This document shows, in pieces, positions 8,217 through 16,722 of a DNA stretch of 64,000 nt. A model generated the notes under the pieces. The model made no database searches, was not told the DNA's origin, and worked only from the letters and a program-made list of their open reading frames with translations. Positions within the stretch are counted from its first letter, which is position 1. Each line of letters opens with the position of its first letter. The stretch covers positions 44,430-108,429 of the forward strand of contig NZ_CACSLH010000006.1 in assembly GCF_902706605.1 (NCBI RefSeq), given 5' to 3'. A program made the position numbers and the translations under genes. This DNA comes from Enterococcus sp. CSURQ0835 (lineage in GTDB: Bacteria; Bacillota; Bacilli; Lactobacillales; Enterococcaceae).

Positions 8217-8797
8217 TCTTCTTCATCCTCTTTCTTAAAGCGATCGTAAAACAAATCTAGCGGCGCTTCATCTTCGGCTAGATCTTCTTCCATCTGCTGG
8301 ACATCCGGCAGTTCGCTCAAATCTTTCAATCCAAAATAATCCATAAAATAATCCGTCGTGCCATATAAAATCGCACGCCCCGGTCCATCCACCCGGCCGA
8401 CTTCAGCGATCAATTGCCGGGCCGTCAATGTCTGAACAGCGCCACTGGACTGCACGCCCCGTAATTCATCGACTTCACTTCGAGTGATGGGTTGTTTATA
8501 CGCGATAATGGAGAGCGTTTCTAAAGCAGCTTGACTCAATTTAGCGGCCACTGGTGAGCGGGCAAAATCTTTTAACAGCGGCGCGAAGTCTTTTTTAGTC
8601 GTCAACACAAAATGCTGTCCCACTTCTAAAATCGTCAGTGCCGCGTCAGGATTTTTGGCGTACGTCTGATTCAACTCCTGCAACGCCGCGTAACAATCTG
8701 CCGTCTCCAATCCAACGGCAAACGCCAATTCTTCTAAGCCGATGCCATCTGCGCCAACGACAAACAACAACGCTTCTAAATGGCTCAACACACTCAT
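8195..8797 (-). CDS. scpB: Segregation and condensation protein B
   Basis: Winged-helix kleisin-interacting subunit of the SMC-ScpA-ScpB condensin that compacts and segregates chromosomes. The 200-residue protein has two winged-helix domains (about 5-80 and 90-165, the latter with LSIIAYKQPITRSEVDELRGV, the family signature) and an acidic tail. Its ATG overlaps the scpA stop as ATGA and its end overlaps rluB, so scpA-scpB-rluB are tightly coupled. Confidence 0.95.
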   Translation of the reverse strand: MSVLSHLEALLFVVGADGIGLEELAFAVGLETADCYAALQELNQTYAKNPDAALTILEVGQHFVLTTKKDFAPLLKDFARSPVAAKLSQAALETLSIIAYKQPITRSEVDELRGVQSSGAVQTLTARQLIAEVGRVDGPGRAILYGTTDYFMDYFGLKDLSELPDVQQMEEDLAEDEAPLDLFYDRFKKEDEEEWKDYKK

Positions 8798-9558
8798 GCC
8801 AATGCTCCTTTTGCGATCACGATCGGGCCATACGTTTCATCTTGTACAGCTTGCGCGATCTGTTTTTTCATTAATTCTAACAGCGCCATAAACGTCGTCA
8901 CCACTTCTTCTTTCGTGTAATGGACGAAAAGCTCCGTCAATGTCAAACTAGCTCCCGGTGCTAATTTTTTCACTTGCAGCGTGATCTGCTGGACTTTTTC
9001 AGTGATCGAGATCGTTTCAGTCCCGATACTGGTTGCTTGCGGGACTTGTTGTCTTTGGCGTTTCAATACGTCATGTAACGCTAAAAACAAATCGATCGAA
9101 TTGAATTTTCCTGCAGGCAATGGCGCCAGCGTTTCCTCGTATTCCGTCAGATCTTGCGGCGGTTTAGCAAAATGCAGCTGGCGTTCCGTTTCTTTTTCTG
9201 CCAACACTTCCGCAGCATATTTATACTTGCGGTATTCTAATAATTGCTGCACGAGGGCATCGCGAGGATCTTCGCCGACTTCTTCTTCATAATCATAAAT
9301 GACTTCTGGTTTGGGTAAGAGCAGCTGGCTTTTGATCGCCATCAGCGTTGCCGCCATCACCAAATACTCGCCAGCGACTTCAAGCTCCAACGTCTTCATC
9401 GCGTGGATGAACTCCATGTACTGCTCGGTGATTTCCGCGATCGGGATATCATAAATGTCGATCTCCAACTCTTGGATCAAATGCAGCAGCAGATCCAGCG
9501 GGCCTTCAAAGATATCGAGTTTTAAATTGATCGCATCCACTACTTGCGCGCCCGCCAT
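8794..9558 (-). CDS. scpA: Segregation and condensation protein A (kleisin)
   Basis: Kleisin that bridges the SMC heads in bacterial condensin. The 254-residue protein opens with LKLDIFEGPLDLLLHLI (about residues 12-28), the hallmark SMC-binding region, and ends with a winged-helix-like segment that closes the ring. The start overlaps the end of ribT by 19 bp. Cotranscription with scpB is evident from the ATGA overlap. Confidence 0.95.
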   Translation of the reverse strand: MAGAQVVDAINLKLDIFEGPLDLLLHLIQELEIDIYDIPIAEITEQYMEFIHAMKTLELEVAGEYLVMAATLMAIKSQLLLPKPEVIYDYEEEVGEDPRDALVQQLLEYRKYKYAAEVLAEKETERQLHFAKPPQDLTEYEETLAPLPAGKFNSIDLFLALHDVLKRQRQQVPQATSIGTETISITEKVQQITLQVKKLAPGASLTLTELFVHYTKEEVVTTFMALLELMKKQIAQAVQDETYGPIVIAKGALA

Positions 9559-9896
9559 TTCTGGATGAAGGTTTCGGTCATCTTCGTCGGGTAGATCGTC
9601 TGTTCCGGGTACAGCGCTTGAAGTTCATTTAACATCTCAAAACCGAGACCTTCTCCACGATACGACGGATTCAAACTGATATCATGCACGACGATCCCTT
9701 CGGCAGTCAATTCGACTCCGATCACGCCTTGGACATTTTCATTGCCTTCACAATAATAACAGTACAGTTGGAACTGCTCATTTTGTTCATACGTGTCGAT
9801 TTCTTTTAACAAATGCTGCTGGTCTTTCAAATTACGATGGAAACTTAACAGCCCCATCGCGATCTTACGTTGATTACTTCGATATTCTGCGAGCAT
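9540..9896 (-). CDS. ribT: RibT-like GNAT-family protein
   Basis: Small GNAT-fold protein of unknown substrate; in Bacillus the homologue ribT lies near the rib operon and scpA. The 118-residue protein contains the acetyl-CoA-binding part of the fold (VHDISLNPSYRGEGLGFEMLNEL, about 71-93), where RGEGLG stands for the RxxGxG/A motif. A strong AGGAGG precedes ATG. No riboflavin biosynthesis gene is adjacent here, so the name rests on similarity and synteny with scpA. Confidence 0.8.
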   Translation of the reverse strand: MLAEYRSNQRKIAMGLLSFHRNLKDQQHLLKEIDTYEQNEQFQLYCYYCEGNENVQGVIGVELTAEGIVVHDISLNPSYRGEGLGFEMLNELQALYPEQTIYPTKMTETFIQKWRARK

Positions 9897-9974
9897 TTTA
9901 TCCTCCTCAATAACTATCCGCTGTTCAACTAACTCAACGGGCTAACACTAGAATTTTCACCACTCATCAACACC

Positions 9975-10865
9975 TTACGCCCGCGGGAAAAATTCTTTGT
10001 AGACCTCGGTCATACGGCGTTTGGTGACATGGGTATAAATCTGGGTCGTGGAAATATCCGCGTGCCCTAACAACTCTTGCACCGTTCTGAGATCCGCGCC
10101 ATTTTCTAACAAATGCGTCGCGAAACTATGGCGCAACGTGTGGGGGGTCACATCTTTTTTGATTCCCGCTTTTAACACGAGCTGCTTCAAATTTTTCCAG
10201 ATCCCTTGCCGTGACAAACCATGCCCATGATTGTTGACAAACAAATGCACTTCTTGCGGCGTTTTTTTCGTCAATAGTGGCCGAGCTTCTGCCAAATAGC
10301 GCTCGATCCAATGAATCGCGTAATCCCCTAACGGTACGATCCGCTCTTTGTCACCTTTACCAATCGTTTGCAACAAACCCATCTCCAAATGCAGATCCCC
10401 TAGCTTCAAACCGATCAACTCACTGACCCGCAACCCGGTGGCGTACATCACTTCCAAGATCGCACGGTCGCGAATCCCCAAAGTCGTCGTGGTATCCGGC
10501 GTTGCGATCAAGCGCTCCACTTCGGCTAACGATAAAATCTGTGGCAGCTTCTGGGCACGCTTTGGACTATCGATATGCTGCATCGGATCATGATCCGTGT
10601 AACGCTCTTGCCGTAAAAATTGATGGAAGCGCCGCAAACTGGTGATCATGCGAGCAAGTGTCGTGGCAGCTTTGCCTTCTGCTTTTAGCTGTTCCAAAAA
10701 CTGCACGACCAAATAACGCTCCACTTTTTGCCAATCCGTCGCCCCTTGCTGTTTTAAAAACGCGACGTACTGAGTGAGATCCCGCTCATAACTTTTGCGC
10801 GTGTTGAGGGAAAGCCCTCGCTCGACCGCTAAATAATGCAAATATTCGTTGATCTGCTCTTCCAA
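9975..10865 (-). CDS. xerD: Site-specific tyrosine recombinase XerD
   Basis: Chromosome-dimer resolvase acting with a second recombinase at dif. The protein has an N-terminal SAM-like domain (EYLHYLAVERGLSLNTRKSYERDL) and a C-terminal catalytic domain with Arg in ATGLRVSEL, HTLRHSFATHLL, LGHADISTTQIYTHV and the Tyr nucleophile, giving R-H-R-H-Y. No ATG is available. I prefer TTG at 10865 (296 residues, MEEQINEY), preceded by GCGGTG; a TTG at 10895 would add ten residues and run into repeat-like DNA. The neighbour fur matches the arrangement in Bacillus. It is a housekeeping recombinase, not a phage integrase. Confidence 0.9.
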   Translation of the reverse strand: MEEQINEYLHYLAVERGLSLNTRKSYERDLTQYVAFLKQQGATDWQKVERYLVVQFLEQLKAEGKAATTLARMITSLRRFHQFLRQERYTDHDPMQHIDSPKRAQKLPQILSLAEVERLIATPDTTTTLGIRDRAILEVMYATGLRVSELIGLKLGDLHLEMGLLQTIGKGDKERIVPLGDYAIHWIERYLAEARPLLTKKTPQEVHLFVNNHGHGLSRQGIWKNLKQLVLKAGIKKDVTPHTLRHSFATHLLENGADLRTVQELLGHADISTTQIYTHVTKRRMTEVYKEFFPRA

Positions 10866-10899
10866 ATTTTCACCGCTTTCTAACGCTTGACTCAAAAGC

Positions 10900-10960
10900 T
10901 GAACGAGCTCGCTCCGCTTTTCTTTTGTTCTAGCTGCACAAGCTCTCGCAACTTTTCAAC
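10900..10960. repeat. Possible degenerate fragment of the TGTCTAGCT-type repeat
   Basis: Around 10906-10955 the plus strand reads GAGCTCGCTCCGCTTTTCTT followed by TTGTTCTAGCTGCACAAGCT and CTCGC. This resembles the junction of two copies of the 2464-2743 repeat (right end CGCTTTTCTTA, left end TTGTCTAGCTA, then CTCGG). It lies between fur and xerD. Confidence 0.4.
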
Positions 10961-10965
10961 TTCAA

Positions 10966-10997
10966 TATAAAAGTCCCTTGCAACGAGACAAGGGACT
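10966..10997 (-). terminator. Terminator of fur
   Basis: AGTCCCTTG (10972-10980) pairs perfectly with CAAGGGACT (10989-10997). The minus strand continues TTTTATATT. It lies about 40 bp past the fur stop. Confidence 0.7.
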
Positions 10998-11037
10998 CAT
11001 GCTGGTCTATTATAACCGATTTCGGTCGATTTCTAAA

Positions 11038-11493
11038 CTATTGCTTTTTCTTTTGCTGGCACGCTTGGCAAATCCCGTGGAAAGTCAGCCGGTGATCTTT
11101 GACTTGAAAATGGTAACGGCTTTCCACCACTTGCTCGACTTCTCCCAGCAGATCTTCTTCGATCTCTTCAATATTGCCGCATTCCAAACATAATAAATGA
11201 TGATGGAAATGTTTCGCGCCTTCTTTGCGTAAGTCATACCGCGCTAACCCATCATCAAAACTGATCTTGTCAACGATATGCAATTCCGTCAAAATCTCCA
11301 ACGTTCGATAGACTGTCGCTAACCCGATCTCGGGACTTTTTCGTTTGACTAAAAAATAAATTTCTTCCGCGGATAAGTGATCTTTTTCATTCTCCAATAG
11401 AACTAACAGCGTCGCTTCCCGTTGCGGCGTCAATTTGAATCCAGAATCGTGAAGTTGTTTCTTTGTTTTTTTCAATGCTAACGCTGCATTCAT
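11038..11493 (-). CDS. fur: Fur-family iron-responsive repressor
   Basis: Metal-dependent DNA-binding repressor of iron uptake. The 151-residue protein closely follows Bacillus Fur: winged helix (LTPQREATLLVLLENEKDHLSAEEIY), the recognition region SPEIGLATVYRTLE, a metal-binding HFHHHLLCLECG and a second cysteine pair CQAC near the end for structural zinc. PerR or Zur are alternatives, but the sequence reads as Fur. A strong TCCTCC-type ribosome site lies before ATG, and a 7-1-7 box (11514-11528) sits in front of the gene, suggesting autoregulation. Confidence 0.92.
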   Translation of the reverse strand: MNAALALKKTKKQLHDSGFKLTPQREATLLVLLENEKDHLSAEEIYFLVKRKSPEIGLATVYRTLEILTELHIVDKISFDDGLARYDLRKEGAKHFHHHLLCLECGNIEEIEEDLLGEVEQVVESRYHFQVKDHRLTFHGICQACQQKKKQ

Positions 11494-11513
11494 GGTCAGA
11501 TCCTCCTGGGTAT

Positions 11514-11528
11514 TTATAATGATTACAA
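11514..11528. promoter_or_regulatory. Fur/PerR-type box upstream of fur
   Basis: TTATAATGATTACAA is a 7-1-7 inverted repeat with a single mismatch between the arms (TTATAAT and ATTACAA around G). It lies about 20 bp before the fur start codon and fits a Fur/PerR-family operator. Confidence 0.7.
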
Positions 11529-11605
11529 ATAAAAAGCAAACTAAATTCTTCGTTTAGTTAGAATCATTATAAGTTATCCCCAGAGTTTCCGCAACCTATT
11601 CTCAA

Positions 11606-12466
11606 TTAGCTTTTATTTTTTAAGCGAATCTTTCCTTCTGTTTGCTCGATCCGTTTTTCTTTTAACAGATGACCGATCGCCCGTTTGAACTGGCCTTTAC
11701 TGATGCCAAATGCCGCTTTGATCTCATCAGGCGCAGATTTGTCCCAATACGGCAATTCATGGGTGGCATTGCGTTCTAACATCGTCAAGATCAGTGCCGC
11801 GTCATCGTTGATCATTTCATAAGCGCGCGGCTTCAATGATAAATTCAACACGCCATCAGGTCGCACACCGATCACGCGCGCTTGGACGACTTCTCCAAGC
11901 CTTGGTTCTCGGTAACGCTCAGATGGATGGACAAAGCCAATGTACAGATCATCCGTCAGTAAATACGTGCCGGCAACTTTCAATAAATAAACAGTCCCGG
12001 TCTTGTCTTCATTTTGCATCTCCGCTGTTCCGGGACGACTCATGGAACGAAACTGCGTATCATCGGCTAACACGCCCCAGATCCGCTCTTTTTCATCGAT
12101 TCGCAAGCTGATCAATAACCGGTCACCGCGTTTTGGCCACAATTCTTTCATAGCAGGCATATCATCCATCGAAACGACCACATCTTTATTTTCCAAGCCG
12201 ATATCGACAAACACGCCAAGATCACGCCGCACATCCGTCACGGTACCAAAACCAAAATTTCCGATTCGCACTTGCGGGATCGTTTCGGTAAACACGGCAT
12301 GGTGATTTTGATCGACATACGCAAAACCTTCTACCGCATCCCCGATCGCGTGTTTCGTTTCGCCTTTTTGCAACCGAAACGTGATGCCATTTTTTTGGAC
12401 GAGGTACTCACGGTCATTTTCATCGATGATCAATGCCGTAAACACTTGACCTAATAATTCATTCAT
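11606..12466 (-). CDS. cvfB: CvfB-like S1 RNA-binding protein
   Basis: Conserved RNA-binding protein (YitL/CvfB family), linked in staphylococci to virulence-factor expression. The 286-residue protein has consecutive S1-like barrels: an N-terminal one (about 1-60), NFGFGTVTDVRRDLGVFVDIGLENKDVVV (about 70-100) and a third at about 145-220. It ends with a winged-helix segment (ELPYWDKSAPDEIKAAFGISKGQFKRAIGHLLK). Length and domain order are normal for the family. It is transcribed separately from fur and rpoD as far as spacing shows. Its role in this organism is unknown. Confidence 0.9.
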   Translation of the reverse strand: MNELLGQVFTALIIDENDREYLVQKNGITFRLQKGETKHAIGDAVEGFAYVDQNHHAVFTETIPQVRIGNFGFGTVTDVRRDLGVFVDIGLENKDVVVSMDDMPAMKELWPKRGDRLLISLRIDEKERIWGVLADDTQFRSMSRPGTAEMQNEDKTGTVYLLKVAGTYLLTDDLYIGFVHPSERYREPRLGEVVQARVIGVRPDGVLNLSLKPRAYEMINDDAALILTMLERNATHELPYWDKSAPDEIKAAFGISKGQFKRAIGHLLKEKRIEQTEGKIRLKNKS

Positions 12467-12557
12467 ATCAAAAACTCCTCTTCTTGCTCTTTTCCATTTT
12501 AATCTATCACAGCTGACAGCCGCTTGAAAGTCAAAAATAAACTTTCAGCCACTTCAG

Positions 12558-12593
12558 AAAAAAAAAGCACTCACTGCAACTCGCAGCAAGTGC
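12558..12593 (-). terminator. Terminator of dnaG-rpoD
   Basis: GCACT-CTGC (12567-12576) pairs with GCAG-AGTGC (12583-12593). Eight T follow on the minus strand. It lies about 10 bp past the rpoD stop. Confidence 0.82.
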
Positions 12594-12603
12594 CTCGCAT
12601 CGT

Positions 12604-13713
12604 TTATTCTAAGAAATCTTTTAATTGTTTAGAACGAGATGGATGACGCAATTTCCGCAATGCTTTGGCTTCGATCTGACGAATCCGCTCGCGCGTTACG
12701 CCGAAGACTTTGCCGACTTCTTCTAACGTGCGCGTCCGGCCATCATCTAGCCCAAAACGCAAACGCAAGACATTTTCTTCCCGGTCAGTCAATGTGTCTA
12801 ACACATCTTCTAACTGTTCTTTCAACATCTCAGAAGCCGCATGTTCAGCCGGGCTCGTCGCCTCTTGGTCTTCGATGAAATCACCTAAATGGGAATCATC
12901 TTCTTCACCGATCGGCGTTTCCAATGAGACAGGCTCTTGTGCGATCTTCAAGATCTCCCGCACTTTTTCAGTCGGTAGATCCATCTCCGCTCCAATCTCT
13001 TCAGGTGTTGGTTCGCGGCCTAGATCTTGCAGTAATTGCCGTTGCACCCGGATCAATTTGTTGATCGTTTCCACCATATGCACAGGGATTCGGATCGTCC
13101 GCGCTTGGTCAGCGATCGCCCGCGTGATGGCTTGGCGAATCCACCACGTTGCGTACGTGGAGAATTTGAACCCTTTACGGTAATCAAATTTTTCAACAGC
13201 TTTCATCAAGCCCATGTTACCTTCTTGGATCAGATCTAAAAATTGCATGCCGCGACCGACATAGCGTTTGGCGATACTGACGACTAGCCGTAAGTTGGCT
13301 TCCGCTAAACGTTGTTTGGCTTCTTGGTCGCCTTCTTCGATCTGCAAAGCCAGTTGGACTTCTTCTTCGGCGGTCAACAATGGTACCCGGCCGATCTCTT
13401 TTAGATACATCCGCACAGGGTCGTTGATCTTCACACCAGTTGGGGCGGACAGATCTTCATTTTTAGCTTTTTTAGCCGCTTTTTCGTTGACTTTCAAGCT
13501 CGCTTTGGATGGTTCACCATTTTCATCGACGACACTAATCCCAGCATCTTCGACTTTTTGGATCAATTCATCCATCGCTTCGGCATTTAATGAAAAAGGA
13601 GTCGCCAGTTTGTTGGTCAATTCGTCATATTCGACTTGGCCTAACGGTTTTTTCTCCTTGATCAATGCGGTTAAAGCTTTTTTATATTCGTTGTTCCCTT
13701 TTACGTCTGCCAT
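12604..13713 (-). CDS. rpoD: Primary sigma factor (SigA, sigma-70)
   Basis: Housekeeping sigma subunit of RNA polymerase. The 369-residue protein has region 1.1-like N-terminus, region 1.2 ([21 protein letters not shown]), region 2 ([34 protein letters not shown] and [13 protein letters not shown]), region 3 and region 4 ([41 protein letters not shown]). The length is typical of Gram-positive SigA, without the long non-conserved insert of E. coli RpoD. It follows dnaG with a 22-bp gap and has a GGGGC ribosome site. Confidence 0.98.
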   Translation of the reverse strand: MADVKGNNEYKKALTALIKEKKPLGQVEYDELTNKLATPFSLNAEAMDELIQKVEDAGISVVDENGEPSKASLKVNEKAAKKAKNEDLSAPTGVKINDPVRMYLKEIGRVPLLTAEEEVQLALQIEEGDQEAKQRLAEANLRLVVSIAKRYVGRGMQFLDLIQEGNMGLMKAVEKFDYRKGFKFSTYATWWIRQAITRAIADQARTIRIPVHMVETINKLIRVQRQLLQDLGREPTPEEIGAEMDLPTEKVREILKIAQEPVSLETPIGEEDDSHLGDFIEDQEATSPAEHAASEMLKEQLEDVLDTLTDREENVLRLRFGLDDGRTRTLEEVGKVFGVTRERIRQIEAKALRKLRHPSRSKQLKDFLE

Positions 13714-13735
13714 AAAATAAATGCCCCTTTCACTT

Positions 13736-15547
13736 TTAGGCTTGTTTTAAGCGCTTCGTCAGTTCAATGATCTGGATCGTAAGCTCTAATTCTCGTTGCT
13801 GGTTGCCGGCTTTTCTGGCTTCAAGCTGCTCTTTTTGGCGTTGTTTTATTTCATCAGCGATGCCAGCTTGACCGATCACCTGCATCAGATCCACGAGCTC
13901 TTGTTCGGTACTGTGTTCTGTCAGATCCAGCTCAGAGATCTCAATGACCAATTGCTTTAAATGATCTTCTTTCAAGTAATTCAAAAAATCGGCTAACACG
14001 AACGTATCTTGTGTCGTCAAATAACTGTCGATGTATAACAGCAACTCTTGATAAGCATCATGGATGAACTGGAAATCTTCACTCACTAACAACTCCCGCG
14101 TCGCTCGTTCATACATCACCCGATAAATCAACATCTGTTCAGCCTTTTCTTCTCTGGTCAACATTTTTTTGACGTTTGGCGCGACCACAGCGACCGTTTT
14201 AGTTTGCGATTGGCGCACCTCATGGCGTTGTTGCTGCCGTAATTGTCGCAACTGCTGTTTGAGACTGGCTTTATCTAAACTAAATTCAGTCGCCAACTGT
14301 CCCAGATAAAGATCTTGCTCGATCGGCGAACGAACGAACGCCAAATCTTGCAACACATCAGCTAAATAATCCAAGCGATCTTTCTCATTTTCCAAGTTCC
14401 ACTGACTGCGCTTAAAGGTCATCTTGAAGACGAACGTCGTCTTGCGTCCATGCTGGAGCAGATTTTGTAATTCTTTTGCTCCGTACTTACGCAAATACTC
14501 ATCCGGGTCCAATTTTTCCGGCACGATCACGGCCGCTAGTTGCAAACGGCTGTGGTTTTTCAGGCTGTCTAACGCACGGTTAGTCGCAGCCAGACCAGGA
14601 TCATCGCCATCATACGCCACGACGACTTGACTTGCCACCCGTTCGATGGCGGTGATCTGCTGATCCGTCAAACTCGTCCCCATCGACGCCAGACCATTTT
14701 TGATCCCGGCTTGCCAAGCTGCCAAAACATCCATAAACCCTTCAAATAAAATTGCTTCGCCGCTTTTTCTGATCTCACCGCGCGCTTTGTCAAAATTGAA
14801 CAACACTTGCCGCTTGTTGAATAGCTCCGTTTCCGGTGAGTTCAAATACTTCGGCTGATCCGCTCCGTCAAACTCTTTTGTCGGTAAAAACCGCCCCGAA
14901 AATCCGATCGTCTGTCCCCGCGCGTCATTTAGCGGAAACATGACCCGCTGATAAAATCGATCGCTGAAACTGCCGTCATCCCGAGCGATGAACAAACCGC
15001 TTTTCGCTAGCACATCAGCCGACAGCTCTTCTTGTTTAGCGACTTGGACTAAAAAATCCCGTTGATTCGGCGCAAAACCGATTTTAAATTCTGCGATCAG
15101 TTCATCACTTAGCCCACGTTCATGTAAATATTGTAATGCCGGTTCGCCGACTTTGGTATGAACGAGCAAATGATGGTACAGCTCGCGAACTTTTTCATGG
15201 AGCTTCAACAACGGCTGATTTTTCGACTCGACTTTAGGCTCGCTTGAAATCTCGATTGCTAGCGGGATCTGTTCTAAGTCCGCCACTTTTTTCACAGCTT
15301 CCGGGAAACTAATCCCGTCTAACTCTTGCAAAAACGTAAAGACATTGCCGCCTTTGCCGCAGCCAAAACAATGAAAGATCTGTTTGTCTGCTGCGACGGT
15401 AAAAGAAGGCGTCTTTTCTTCATGAAACGGACAGAGACCTAAATAATTTTTACCGGATTTTTTCAACTGGACGTATTGTCCGATCACTTCAACAATATCC
15501 GTCTTTTCCCGAACTTCCTCGATCACTTGTTGGGGAATCCTTTGCAA
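13736..15547 (-). CDS. dnaG: DNA primase
   Basis: Synthesizes RNA primers at the replication fork. The 603-residue protein has an N-terminal CHC2 zinc site ([11 protein letters not shown] and [10 protein letters not shown], about 40-65), the TOPRIM catalytic core ([13 protein letters not shown] near 267, [10 protein letters not shown] near 308) and a C-terminal helicase-binding region. The start is a TTG codon with GAGGTG about seven bases upstream. It heads the dnaG-rpoD operon; rpsU is not next to it here. Confidence 0.96.
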   Translation of the reverse strand: MQRIPQQVIEEVREKTDIVEVIGQYVQLKKSGKNYLGLCPFHEEKTPSFTVAADKQIFHCFGCGKGGNVFTFLQELDGISFPEAVKKVADLEQIPLAIEISSEPKVESKNQPLLKLHEKVRELYHHLLVHTKVGEPALQYLHERGLSDELIAEFKIGFAPNQRDFLVQVAKQEELSADVLAKSGLFIARDDGSFSDRFYQRVMFPLNDARGQTIGFSGRFLPTKEFDGADQPKYLNSPETELFNKRQVLFNFDKARGEIRKSGEAILFEGFMDVLAAWQAGIKNGLASMGTSLTDQQITAIERVASQVVVAYDGDDPGLAATNRALDSLKNHSRLQLAAVIVPEKLDPDEYLRKYGAKELQNLLQHGRKTTFVFKMTFKRSQWNLENEKDRLDYLADVLQDLAFVRSPIEQDLYLGQLATEFSLDKASLKQQLRQLRQQQRHEVRQSQTKTVAVVAPNVKKMLTREEKAEQMLIYRVMYERATRELLVSEDFQFIHDAYQELLLYIDSYLTTQDTFVLADFLNYLKEDHLKQLVIEISELDLTEHSTEQELVDLMQVIGQAGIADEIKQRQKEQLEARKAGNQQRELELTIQIIELTKRLKQA

Positions 15548-15640
15548 GAAGCGTCACCTCATTTTTCTGATAACAGCTGTAAAAATCGCCCCAATACTTC
15601 GTTGATCAGCGCGACTTCTAGGCAAAATTATACAGCTATC

Positions 15641-15668
15641 ATTTTAGCACAAATCAGCGGAATTTCAA
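15641..15668 (-). promoter_or_regulatory. Promoter of dnaG-rpoD
   Basis: On the minus strand TTGAAA (15668-15663) and TAAAAT (15646-15641) are separated by 16 bp, about 95 bp before the dnaG start. Confidence 0.6.
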
Positions 15669-15758
15669 GCTTTCTGTTTGATTACTCATAAGTTTTTCTA
15701 ATGAAGAAAAATCTGGACCGCGCTCCAAATTTTTTTCCTTTCAAACGTCCTCACCAAC

Positions 15759-15797
15759 TAAAAAAAGCCAAAAGAAAAACGACTCAGTAACTGAATC
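15759..15797 (-). terminator. Terminator of the lysozyme-like gene
   Basis: GACTCAG (15781-15787) pairs with CTGAATC (15791-15797) with one G-T pair and a three-base loop. The minus strand then has T-rich sequence including TTTTTC and TTTTTT. Confidence 0.65.
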
Positions 15798-15862
15798 GCT
15801 GTGCCTTCTTAGCTGGACGTATAAGTTTAAAGCGTAGGTCCAGTTGAAGTTGCTACCTTCGA

Positions 15863-15930
15863 CTGAGCCCAAACGGTGAAACGAACACTAATAAATGCAA
15901 GAGTAAATGCAGGCTCAGCCCCCACCGTTT
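15863..15930. other. Crossing pair of perfect inverted repeats spanning a stop codon
   Basis: CTGAGCC (15863-15869) complements GGCTCAG (15912-15918), and AAACGGTG (15871-15878) complements CACCGTTT (15923-15930). The two pairings interleave, so they form either a pseudoknot-like fold or mutually exclusive stems. The stop codon of the lysozyme-like gene (15915-15917) lies inside one arm and its last sense codons in another. Confidence 0.6.
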
Positions 15931-16553
15931 TTCACTTTATGATACGCTTCGACGATTTGCTGGTTCATCTTCACGACGTTTGCGTAAAACATATTGCCGC
16001 CGTTTTTATACAAGTAGCCACCGTTATAAAAAAGCGATTGGAGCTTCATATAGCGGTACTGACTTTTTTGCTTATTGCCTAACACTGGTGACAGGACATC
16101 ACGAGAATAATTTTCCGCTAGCTCCACCGTATTTTTTCCACCGTGTTTGGCGACGTAATCGATATATTGCAAGCCAAAATTGTACGCTTGGACCGCCGTA
16201 TTCAAATCACAATCCGCTTTTTTAGCGGCTTGGTACGTCTCAGCAAAATGTTTGACTCCATTCTCGATACTTTCGGCTTTGGTCGCGATCTTGCCTTGAT
16301 CACCATACGCGCTTTCCGAACTTTGCATCAGGTCAGTCCCCCGACCTTTTGATTCGGTCATCATGATTCCCAAGATCACATTCGTATACGGTTTGACACC
16401 GTATTTTGCCGCACTTTTTTCCACCACTGAACGATAGCTGTCGACTTGTTTAGCGTGCTTCACCGTTCGGAACAATAAAAAACCGCCCAGCAGCAGGGCA
16501 GCGACTACCAGTAACACAAAAATAATTTTCAATCCACGTTTGACTTTTTCCAT
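15915..16553 (-). CDS. Lysozyme-like membrane-anchored protein
   Basis: Probable cell-wall muramidase or lytic transglycosylase. The 212-residue protein has an N-terminal membrane anchor (IIFVLLVVAALLLGGFLLF, about 10-28). The extracellular domain resembles the Lysozyme_like family (also the N-domain of CwlT): GVKPYTNVILGIMMTESKGRGTDLMQSSES, with Glu in MTESKG as probable catalytic acid, then the AVQAYNFGLQYIDYVAKHGG segment. It is a single gene with its own terminator. The 3' end is embedded in a pair of crossing inverted repeats. Activity is inferred from the fold only. Confidence 0.88.
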   Translation of the reverse strand: MEKVKRGLKIIFVLLVVAALLLGGFLLFRTVKHAKQVDSYRSVVEKSAAKYGVKPYTNVILGIMMTESKGRGTDLMQSSESAYGDQGKIATKAESIENGVKHFAETYQAAKKADCDLNTAVQAYNFGLQYIDYVAKHGGKNTVELAENYSRDVLSPVLGNKQKSQYRYMKLQSLFYNGGYLYKNGGNMFYANVVKMNQQIVEAYHKVKNGGG

Positions 16554-16673
16554 CTACATCATCCAAGCTCTCTAGTTTGTTCCATCTTACTAGAAATTCC
16601 AGTGATTTAAAAATAAAAAATGCTGTGTTTTAGACTTCTTTAACTTCCTTGCAAAAATGTCACACTCAAAACG

Positions 16674-16703
16674 TTGTGAATGTTATGTAAAAATCGGTAT
16701 ACT
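16674..16703 (+). promoter_or_regulatory. Promoter of the hydrolase-mprF operon
   Basis: TTGTGA (16674-16679) and TATACT (16698-16703) are separated by 18 bp, 20 bp before the GTG start of the hydrolase gene. Confidence 0.65.
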
Positions 16704-16722
16704 AGAGCTAGTAGGTGATAGT

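Larger units (their letters stand above)
15548..15914. other. Intergenic region between dnaG and the lysozyme-like gene
   Basis: No gene is seen. It holds a promoter for dnaG (15641-15668), a terminator for the lysozyme-like gene (15759-15797), an inverted repeat CTGGAC/GTCCAG (15813-15818 and 15838-15843) and a crossing pair of inverted repeats (15863-15930) that reaches into the end of the lysozyme-like gene. Confidence 0.65.

Noticed and set aside
9975..10865. Phage integrase or mobile element marker
   Set aside because: The recombinase is XerD-like, lies next to fur among housekeeping genes and has no att-like repeats or phage genes nearby.
15641..15914. Small plus-strand open frames between dnaG and the hydrolase gene
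   Set aside because: They have no ribosome sites and overlap the terminator, promoter and inverted repeats of the minus strand genes.
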